Below are positions 1 through 5,437 of a stretch of DNA of 12,353 nt, piece after piece. Both the position numbers and the translations under genes were made by a program. The first letter of the stretch is position 1. The number at the start of each line of letters is the position of its first letter. Under the pieces are notes generated by a model that saw only the letters and a program-made list of their open reading frames with translations, searched no databases and was not told the origin of the DNA. The DNA is from CAYMLQ01 sp964390795 (GTDB taxonomy: Bacteria > Verrucomicrobiota > Kiritimatiellia > RFP12 > UBA1067): assembly GCA_964390795.1 (NCBI GenBank), contig CAYMLQ010000157.1, forward strand, positions 1 to 12,353. Direction: 5' to 3'.

Positions 1-171
1 GGTACTCAATAAACTCGCAGCCTAGAAACGTTCGTTTGATCTTGCAAGTCACCGCCCGTAGCATCAGAGAATCAGAGGGGCTCTTCCGGGCATAGCGTGC
101 GAATTGGGATTGGTTTCTGGTGAGCGAATGTGAAATGCGGACAACGATTCATGCGTGTCGCGTCACACCGG

Positions 172-243
172 TAGGGCGGGGTCCCCGAACCCGCCGCCGG
201 TCTCCGTGCCCTGCGGACGCCTGCGGGGAGGCGTCCCTGCCAA
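172..243. repeat. GC-rich palindromic repeat, copy A
   Basis: This 72-bp unit matches 880-950 closely along its length in the same orientation. It contains two potential hairpins: CGGGG-T-CCCCG at 177-187, and GGACGCCT/AGGCGTCC at 215-222 and 229-236 with a 6-nt loop. Its ends are roughly inverted (TAGGG at the left, CCCTGCC at the right). It behaves like a REP-type extragenic palindromic element. No protein is encoded. Confidence 0.8.
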
Positions 244-352
244 GGGGCGTCGTGTTCTAATAAGCGATGATGTCCGCGAAGCGGAAACAAACGAAAGGGT
301 TGCTTTTTGCCCCGAATGACGCCAATGTGTGCGAAAGGAACGCCGCGTATTG

Positions 353-379
353 ATTCGCGCTATTCGCGGGATTCGCGGG
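353..379. repeat. Three tandem 9-bp units
   Basis: Three consecutive copies of a 9-bp unit beginning ATTCGCG (last two bases CT, GG, GG). Because the unit is a multiple of three it creates the spurious peptide pattern IRAIRGIRG in one plus frame. It is a short simple repeat inside the gene-free region, with no sign of function. Confidence 0.8.
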
Positions 380-573
380 CAAAATTTTGACGCTACTAAC
401 AACCTGTCTGTCTCCCTGTGCGCCCTACGTCAAAGGTTCTTGAACTCTCCGTTGTGGTTCGTGATTGGAAACTCGAAAGTGGAAACGGGCGGGGACAATC
501 GCTACCTGCTTGTGCAAGTATACGCCTTCAGGCGGTACTAGGTCGAGGGCTATTTCGCGGATCGTTGCGACTG

Positions 574-869
574 GGGCGCATGGCAGTTCTGTTTGCTCTT
601 TATCTTGTCAAAGGGAAAGCGCAAGGGGAAGCGGGCGAGATTTGGAGTGCGGTGACAAGCGCAGCGCGGCACCGCTTTCCGGCACGCGCTTGACACGCGC
701 AAGCAAAGCGGCGTCGCGCGGGATACCGCTTGCCGCCGCACTCCATAGCCAAACGTACGCCTCTCGCTTCTTCAGGCGGTGTGGAACGGACGGAATGCGG
801 CAACCGCCCGCTCTCCTTGCGCTCCTTTTTGATCTCCCAAAGAAGCACCAACAGAACTGCCATGCGCCC
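574..869. repeat. Large imperfect inverted-repeat structure
   Basis: The outer 20 bp at 574-593 is the exact reverse complement of 850-869 (GGGCGCATGGCAGTTCTGTT). Similarity continues inward with gaps: GCGCAAGG, AGCGGGCG and then TGGAGTGCGG occur in the same order on both arms. The inner arms are 643-661 and 727-745, about 19 bp with two mismatches. The right arm carries about 50 extra bases. The simplest reading is two copies of one dispersed repeat, head to head, with the short frames in each arm (starting MAVLL or MAVLF) as by-products. A decayed MITE is the alternative. Confidence 0.7.
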
Positions 870-879
870 TTGCGACTGC

Positions 880-950
880 TAGGGCGGGATCCCCGAACCC
901 GCCGCCGGCCCCCGTGCCCCTCGGACGCCTCGGGGAGGCGTCCCTACCAA
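880..950. repeat. GC-rich palindromic repeat, copy B, overlapping a CDS end
   Basis: Second copy of the element at 172-243, same orientation. It retains the GGACGCCT/AGGCGTCC hairpin (923-930 and 936-943, 5-nt loop) and a GGGATCCC palindrome at 886-893. Its right end runs into the 3' end of the minus-strand beta-helix gene, so the TAG stop codon (944-946) and the final Trp codon lie within the repeat boundary TTGGTAGGG. The hairpin sits immediately after the stop and might act as a transcript-end structure, although it has no following U-run. Confidence 0.8.
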
Positions 951-3655
951 ACCGGCGCTTTTTCCACGACCACGTTGTCGATGTAGAAGACCGCCTCGGT
1001 CGTCGCCATTGAGATGAAGCCCACCCAGCTCAGCCGTTTGAACGACGGGCTGCACGGAAGGTCGGCGAAACGCTGCGGCTCGCGGCCGGGCAGCGTCACC
1101 GTGAGGTCCCACTTGGCGTCCGCCGAAGGACCCGTGTTACAGCGCATGTCGATGTGTACCCACTGCCCGGGCGGTAACACCAAACGTTTCTTGCCACCCG
1201 CAACCAGCGAGCCGTCGGCATCCACGCGTACCAGCGGCCCCGCGCGCAACGTCTGCCCCGACGGCCAGTCGCGCCACTCGCAGGAGAGGATCGCGCCGGT
1301 CTCGTGCCGCAGGTCGAACGCGCCGCGCAAGCATCCCTCGGGAAACTCCCTGTCGTAGTAGAAGTGCGGATCATGCGCGTGCGTTTGCCCCGGCCCGTCC
1401 GTGACGCGCAGGCACTGGCTCGGCCCCGCCACCCCCGCCGCGACCACGCGCACGACCGCCTGCGAGTTCTCCTCGCTGACGCGCGCGAAGTCCGGCAAGT
1501 CCCCCACGGCCTCGTCCTCGAACCCTTGGCGGAGCGCAAGCTCTTTCACAGGGGCCACCGCCGCCTCGTATCGCCTGTGCTGCACCGCCTGCGGCAGCCG
1601 CACCCATTTCGAGTCTCCGTACAGGCCGGCGGCCGAGACATCCACCGGCGCGAAACCCAGTGCGAACGCGGGCGAGCCGGATAGCAGCCGGAAGTCGCGC
1701 ACCGCCGCATTCACGAATTTCGGATCGGCCACGGCGCCGTGGACGTCATACCCTTCGGCCTGCCACGCGGCGAACGAGCGCCCTGAGAAGTCCGGCGCGT
1801 TCGTGGCCGTACTCCAATACAGGTTGCGGTCCGCGCTGAAGTTGCTGCCCTTCTTCCAGTTGCCGCCGCCCAGCGCGCGCTCCGAGGGTCCGTAGACGAT
1901 GTTGCGCGCGAGCAGGACGTGGTTCGTCTCATGCTCCATGACCGCGTTGCGCATCAGCTCGGCGTCCTGCGAAAAGGCGAAGATGTTGTTCGTGACCACG
2001 TCGCCCCACGGATAGGCGTAATTATGCAGGTGCAGCCCGCCGTCGCGCGTGTCGTAGACCACATTGTTCGCCACCGTAATCTGCGAGCTGCCCGCGTCGA
2101 GGTAGATGCCCCAGCCGCCGTAGCCGTCGCGCCCGCGCTCGAAGCGGGTGACGTCGTGAATCCGGTTGTGGTGCAGCACCGTGCCCGGCGAGACGCCCAG
2201 CGTGTAGATGCCGCCGATGTCGTTGAGCACGCCGTTGCCGAGGTGGTGGATATGGTTGTAGCCGACCTCGTTGTGGTGCGTGAAGGCGGGCGCGCGCCCG
2301 GTCCAGCTCCAGCCGAGATGAACCCCCATCCAGCTCAGATCGCAGATTTCATTGTGCGTGATCGTGTTGTAGCTGGCGCTGCCGCCCAGGAAGACGCCGC
2401 ACGCGGCGCGGTAGATGAGTCCGCCGTCGTGGATGAAGTTGTTGTCGACGGTGTTGTGCGCCGTCAGATATCCGTCGTCCTGCTTCGCCGGCGCGCCTTC
2501 CGAGAGGTACACGCCCCCGCCGCCCAGATCGTGGAAATGGCACTGCCGGACAATGTTCGACGCGCACCCTTCGCGCAGCGACACGCCGTGCTCGCCCAGC
2601 CGAGTGAACTCGCAGCACTCGATCAGCGAGTTCCTCAGCCCTTTCGCGAAAATCGCGCCCCGCTGCGTGTGAGCGCCCTGCACGCTGTGCGGATAGCCGG
2701 GCGAGAGGTCGGCGTCCGTGTGCTGGAAGGAGAGTCCGCGGAAGGTCACGTGTTCCACGAACGCCCCCTTCGCGGGCTCGCCCTCAGCCGTCACCAAGGT
2801 CGACACGAGCCACGGCGCGACAACCTCGGCGCGCGCCAGGTTCTCGCCCTTTTTCGGGCAGTAGTAGAGCAGCCCCTTCGTGCGGTCCGCAAACCACTCG
2901 CCCGGCGCGTCCAGCGCCTCCAGGCTGTTCTCGACATAATACCGCACCTCCGGTCCGAGAAAAAAGATGCCCGCCGGACGCGCGAAGTCGATGCGGCGCT
3001 TCTCGGCGTCCACCGACTTGACCCGGTTGTACGAGTTCACCCAGTTGTGGAAAAGCACGATGCGCACGTCCTGCTGCCCGATCCAAGGCAGGGTGTCCTC
3101 TTTCGAGTAGGTCAGCCCCAGGCACGGGCCGGGGTTGCCCGGCGCCAGCGTCAGCCGCTTGGTGTAGGAATAGGAGCCCTCGTCGGGCGTACGGGCGCAC
3201 GGGCGCCGCTCGCCGTTGACGAAGAGCTGCGTGAACGCCTCGGCCCGGTTAGTCACCCACGGCACCTCGGCCACCCACAGCCAGTCGCCGTGCTTGCGCC
3301 AGCCACCGATGCGCATGCCGCCGCTGATCACAGGATGCGTGCCCGGCACGGCTTCGTACGTGACTCCTGAGTCGGCGGGAGTCAGCGCCAACGGTTCGGA
3401 GAGCACATGCGTGCCCTCCGCGAGTCGCACGGTCACCGGACGCGGCAAAGCCCGCGACGCGTCACGTGCCCGTGCGAGCGTCGCGAACGGACGTGCTTGA
3501 GTTCCGGGGTTCCGGTCGTCGCCCTTCGGCGAGACGTGGACAACGCTCCCTGTCGGCTGGTCGACTCCCGTCGACGCCAGTCGACATCCGCCGACACCTG
3601 CGAGGAACGCAACTAGCAACAGTGACCCACACGTGAAACGATTCAATGACCTCAT
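944..3655 (-). CDS. Secreted beta-helix lipoprotein, GH141-like glycosidase
   Basis: A 903-residue protein from the chosen ATG at 3653-3655. That start gives a basic N-terminus, a hydrophobic stretch and a relaxed lipobox ending GVGGC (Cys 24), and it follows a GGGGGGGG ribosome-binding tract by 3 nt; the frame is open upstream to 3790 but that part is a different old gene. Residues 39-60 carry the VSPKGDDRNPGT opening typical of secreted parallel beta-helix proteins. A sandwich-like region follows, then right-handed beta-helix coils at roughly 300-615 (repeated N-x-I-H turns), and a C-terminal jelly-roll-like domain at about 710-903. NDIGGIYTLG (Asp 479) and GIYLDAGSS (Asp 520) resemble conserved aspartate sites in GH141 enzymes, which include alpha-L-fucosidases and xylanases. 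The likely role is trimming pectic or hemicellulosic side chains outside the cell. The family is assigned from memory of the fold; another beta-helix hydrolase or lyase is possible. Confidence 0.75.
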   Translation of the reverse strand: MRSLNRFTCGSLLLVAFLAGVGGCRLASTGVDQPTGSVVHVSPKGDDRNPGTQARPFATLARARDASRALPRPVTVRLAEGTHVLSEPLALTPADSGVTYEAVPGTHPVISGGMRIGGWRKHGDWLWVAEVPWVTNRAEAFTQLFVNGERRPCARTPDEGSYSYTKRLTLAPGNPGPCLGLTYSKEDTLPWIGQQDVRIVLFHNWVNSYNRVKSVDAEKRRIDFARPAGIFFLGPEVRYYVENSLEALDAPGEWFADRTKGLLYYCPKKGENLARAEVVAPWLVSTLVTAEGEPAKGAFVEHVTFRGLSFQHTDADLSPGYPHSVQGAHTQRGAIFAKGLRNSLIECCEFTRLGEHGVSLREGCASNIVRQCHFHDLGGGGVYLSEGAPAKQDDGYLTAHNTVDNNFIHDGGLIYRAACGVFLGGSASYNTITHNEICDLSWMGVHLGWSWTGRAPAFTHHNEVGYNHIHHLGNGVLNDIGGIYTLGVSPGTVLHHNRIHDVTRFERGRDGYGGWGIYLDAGSSQITVANNVVYDTRDGGLHLHNYAYPWGDVVTNNIFAFSQDAELMRNAVMEHETNHVLLARNIVYGPSERALGGGNWKKGSNFSADRNLYWSTATNAPDFSGRSFAAWQAEGYDVHGAVADPKFVNAAVRDFRLLSGSPAFALGFAPVDVSAAGLYGDSKWVRLPQAVQHRRYEAAVAPVKELALRQGFEDEAVGDLPDFARVSEENSQAVVRVVAAGVAGPSQCLRVTDGPGQTHAHDPHFYYDREFPEGCLRGAFDLRHETGAILSCEWRDWPSGQTLRAGPLVRVDADGSLVAGGKKRLVLPPGQWVHIDMRCNTGPSADAKWDLTVTLPGREPQRFADLPCSPSFKRLSWVGFISMATTEAVFYIDNVVVEKAPVW

Positions 3656-3669
3656 CTGCCCCCCCCTTA
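3653..3669 (-). promoter_or_regulatory. Poly-G ribosome-binding site of the beta-helix gene
   Basis: Reading on the minus strand, GTAAGGGGGGGGCAG runs directly into the ATG. The run of eight G (3659-3666) is separated from the ATG by only CAG. It decides the start at 3655 over the longer open frame. The rhamnogalacturonan lyase gene has almost the same arrangement with nine G. Confidence 0.6.
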
Positions 3670-3672
3670 CTC

Positions 3673-3801
3673 TTACTTGCTCCATTCGCCCATGCCGGCC
3701 TCGAAGAGGTCGGCTTTCTCCATGAACGGCTCCGCCGCCCATGCTGTACCGCATGCGAGCAGGCTCACCGCCTTCGCGACACATAGCCATTTAGCGTTCA
3801 T
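3673..3801 (-). pseudogene. 42-residue signal-peptide fragment, sialidase-type relic
   Basis: A short complete frame on the minus strand starts 2 bases after the dinD stop, with AAGGA upstream, and ends in TAA. It encodes a textbook signal peptide: MNAKW, a hydrophobic core, then cleavage likely after GTAWA-A, followed by EPFMEKADLFEAGMGEWSK. The mature start resembles the N-terminus of secreted BNR-repeat sialidase-like enzymes, where a phrase of the kind D-x-F-x-A-G is followed by YRIPG. Here the frame stops just before that point, and the beta-helix gene's ribosome-binding site begins a few bases later. I read it as the 5' stub of a lost exported hydrolase. A real short secreted peptide translated by coupling with dinD is possible but less likely. 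The translation was checked codon by codon; the sialidase assignment is from memory. Confidence 0.6.
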
Positions 3802-3803
3802 TC

Positions 3804-4676
3804 CTAATCCTTAAGTTCGTCCTTATTGCCTGAAGGAAGCCGTCCGGCAAGTTTCCCCAGCCTCTTCTCTTCCGATTTCACTCGGCGCTCCAACTTGGCG
3901 AGATCCTCTTCCGGCGGCAGGGTCTCGGGCTTAATACCCCGCTGGTTAAGCATAGCGCGGACGCTCTGATTGTTTTGTACGTGCTCGCCCGTGATGGATG
4001 ACTCGCCACGCAAATCGGCTTGCAGGACGTTATGATTTGTCATTTCAGTCGCCAGATTCTTTGCCGCGATCATCAATGTCGGGAGAAAATCAGCGAGCGG
4101 ACGCGTTTGGGTGATGCCGAATTTCGTCTTCATCATTTGAGTTGTGTGTCCACCAAACAATGCGGCATCGCCTTTGGAGCGGATACGACCGAAGCCCTCG
4201 TCGTCAACCCCGCGTTCATAGATGTTCTGCGAAAGCTTCTTCTCAGAATCCCGAAGCCGCTGACGTGCATCCAATCGAGCTTGTAGGCGCAAGCGCTCTT
4301 CGAGCAGTTCCTGCTTGCGGGTCTGAATGGCGAAATAGCTCTGCGCAAACGCGATCTCTTCTTTTCGAGGATCGCCGTTCTGTGCGATCAGGTAACAGGC
4401 GTAGCGGGTGAGCATGAAATCGTCGATCGCCCGTTCAGCTCCGCTGCCCAACGCGACCATTTTCGTGACGCCACGAAAATGGTCGCTGGCGGTGTGATCC
4501 ATGGTCTCACACGAGGTTATCGCCCGCTGGATGGCGGTGAGGAAATTCTCCCATCGGACATAGCCCAACGCTTCCATCAGGTCTCGTGCGAACCAGAACT
4601 CAACGTTCTCCTCCGGAACTATTTTCGCCCGTGCGTCAAAGTCATTTTTCAAACTGTGAATACGTTCGCTGTCCAT
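3804..4676 (-). CDS. dinD: DinD-family DNA-damage-inducible protein
   Basis: This 290-residue protein closely follows the DinD family pattern. It has an N-terminal Bro-N-like part (EFWFARDLMEALGY, about 26-39), the segment DHFRGVTKMV (65-74), RYACYLIAQNGDPRKEEIAF (91-110), AQSYFAIQTRKQELLEERLR (111-130), and the FGGHTT region near 174-179. E. coli DinD is SOS-induced and inhibits RecA filaments; whether this homologue does so is inference. The ATG at 4676 has a good GGAGG site (4685-4689) 8 nt upstream, which sits next to the stop codon of the ORF6N gene 15 bp away, so the two are almost certainly cotranscribed. No LexA-type box is evident. Base composition is visibly less GC-rich than the flanking enzymes, which fits acquisition. 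It contains a perfect palindrome at 4453-4486. Confidence 0.88.
   Translation of the reverse strand: MDSERIHSLKNDFDARAKIVPEENVEFWFARDLMEALGYVRWENFLTAIQRAITSCETMDHTASDHFRGVTKMVALGSGAERAIDDFMLTRYACYLIAQNGDPRKEEIAFAQSYFAIQTRKQELLEERLRLQARLDARQRLRDSEKKLSQNIYERGVDDEGFGRIRSKGDAALFGGHTTQMMKTKFGITQTRPLADFLPTLMIAAKNLATEMTNHNVLQADLRGESSITGEHVQNNQSVRAMLNQRGIKPETLPPEEDLAKLERRVKSEEKRLGKLAGRLPSGNKDELKD
4453..4486. repeat. Perfect palindrome inside dinD
   Basis: Two 15-bp arms (4453-4467 and 4472-4486, GCGACCATTTTCGTG and its exact reverse complement) flank a 4-nt loop. It codes for DHFRGVTKMV and its flanks, a segment common in DinD proteins. The mRNA could form a strong hairpin here. Confidence 0.9.
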
Positions 4677-4691
4677 GGGAATAGCCTCCGG

Positions 4692-5348
4692 CTACGCTTG
4701 GCGTTCGTTTCCTGTCTTGTTCTCTCTCTTTGTCCGATACTTCGCACGCCTCTCGCGGACCGAGAAGCCGATGCGCGGGCGCGGCGGCTCCTCCTTGTCG
4801 TCGGATGGCGGGGGCGAGAGAAGCTGCATGATCTGCTGGATGATATCCGAGATCGCGTGCTCGTGCGTGTCCAGCCGCTCGGTCAGCGTGCGCTCGAGGT
4901 CGGCCAGCTTCTTGGCCAAGTCCTGCTGCGTCAGGAGCAGCGACCGCATGGCGACAAACGCCTTCACCACAAAGACGCTCATCTGTACCGCCTGCGGGCT
5001 GTTGAGAATCATCGCCGCCATAATCGCGCCGTGTTCGGTGAAGGCGTAGGGCAAATAACGATCATTACGTTTTCCTGATGCGGTCACAAATTGTGACCGC
5101 ATAGCCTCTTCCGGGTCGTTTGAAGTCACAAATTGTGACTTCAAACGTGTAACCTCTTGTGATTCAATAACAAACACAAACTCATCCGGGAACCTATCGC
5201 GGTTCCGTTTCACCGCTTGGTTGAGCGCTTTCGTCGTCACGCCATAGGCTTTAGCCAAGTCGCTATCGAGAATGACCGGCACGCCTCGCACCTGCACGAT
5301 CAGGTCTCGGAAGTCCGCGACCGCTTGACTCAGCGACTTCTTTTTCAT
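4692..5348 (-). CDS. ORF6N-domain DNA-binding protein
   Basis: A 218-residue protein from the ATG at 5348, preceded by AGGAG 9 nt upstream; the frame runs further upstream but only with low-complexity arginine-rich sequence. Residues 15-110 form an ORF6N domain: VRGVPVILDSDLAKAYGVTT, LNQAVKRNRDRFPDEFVF and RYLPYAFTEHG are family signatures. ORF6N domains occur in phage and phage-derived bacterial genes and are thought to bind DNA. A coiled-coil-like region (about 138-178) and a charged, arginine-rich tail follow. Oddly, the SQFVT peptide after the helix region is present twice (71-75 and 85-89), in copies 14 codons apart, each encoded by a perfect DNA palindrome. It is linked to dinD downstream by a 15-bp gap. 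Its own promoter is not obvious; the 89-bp gap to the lyase gene upstream would allow one. Confidence 0.85.
   Translation of the reverse strand: MKKKSLSQAVADFRDLIVQVRGVPVILDSDLAKAYGVTTKALNQAVKRNRDRFPDEFVFVIESQEVTRLKSQFVTSNDPEEAMRSQFVTASGKRNDRYLPYAFTEHGAIMAAMILNSPQAVQMSVFVVKAFVAMRSLLLTQQDLAKKLADLERTLTERLDTHEHAISDIIQQIMQLLSPPPSDDKEEPPRPRIGFSVRERRAKYRTKRENKTGNERQA
5078..5102. repeat. Palindrome 1 inside the ORF6N gene
   Basis: Perfect palindrome of two 12-bp arms around one central base (left arm ATGCGGTCACAA). It shares the 15-bp core GTCACAAATTGTGAC with palindrome 2. It encodes MRSQFVTA on the minus strand. Confidence 0.95.
5117..5147. repeat. Palindrome 2 inside the ORF6N gene
   Basis: Perfect palindrome of two 15-bp arms around one central base (left arm CGTTTGAAGTCACAA). 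The centres of palindromes 1 and 2 are 42 bp apart, exactly 14 codons, with 14 bases between the elements. It encodes RLKSQFVTSN on the minus strand. Confidence 0.95.
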
Positions 5349-5391
5349 GCACGTGTTCTCCTCGCCTAACGGCCTACAGCCTAAACCCCTT

Positions 5392-5436
5392 CTACGCCAC
5401 CTTGATCTCGTACAGCGTCTGGCGGACGGTGATTGA
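5392..5436 (-). pseudogene. Possible C-terminal fragment of a lost gene
   Basis: In the gap after the lyase stop codon, a minus-strand frame offset from the lyase reads NSITVRQTLYEIKVA and then TAG. The composition is protein-like and resembles the last strand of a secreted beta-sandwich enzyme, but it is very short and has no start. It could be the tail of a deleted enzyme gene, the original lyase end after a frameshift, or chance. Confidence 0.25.
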
Positions 5437-5437
5437 A

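Larger units (their letters stand above)
1..943. other. Gene-free repeat-rich region
   Basis: No open frame here has a credible start, ribosome-binding site and protein-like composition together; the short frames are arginine- and serine-rich readings of repeats. The stretch holds two copies of a GC-rich hairpin element (172-243 and 880-950), a 9-bp tandem repeat (353-379), and an inverted-repeat structure (574-869). Positions 1-170 and 380-560 show nothing recognisable. The region lies downstream of the beta-helix gene and probably contains its transcript end. It looks like an accumulation zone for dispersed repeats, as seen in intergenic DNA of Verrucomicrobiota-like genomes. Confidence 0.7.

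Noticed and set aside
353..379. Possible CRISPR-like array
   Set aside because: Three 9-bp units directly abutting with no spacers; a simple tandem repeat.
600..863. 87-codon minus-strand frame starting MAVLLVLLWE, and its mirror on the plus strand
   Set aside because: Both come from the arms of an inverted repeat. The similarity is at DNA level and the composition is that of a translated repeat.
923..943. Rho-independent terminator after the beta-helix gene
   Set aside because: A good stem is present but no U-run follows on the minus strand, and the same hairpin occurs in copy A away from any gene end. I treat it as part of the repeat.
1919..3370. Long plus-strand open frame (483 codons) opposite the beta-helix gene
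   Set aside because: It is antisense to a clearly conserved secreted protein, its product is valine-, arginine- and histidine-rich without motifs, and it has no ribosome-binding site. It is a typical GC-rich shadow frame.
3656..3790. Upstream extension of the beta-helix gene to an ATG at 3790
   Set aside because: The extra 45 residues lack a signal peptide and read out of frame through the signal-peptide stub. The ATG at 3655 has a strong ribosome-binding tract and a lipoprotein signal.
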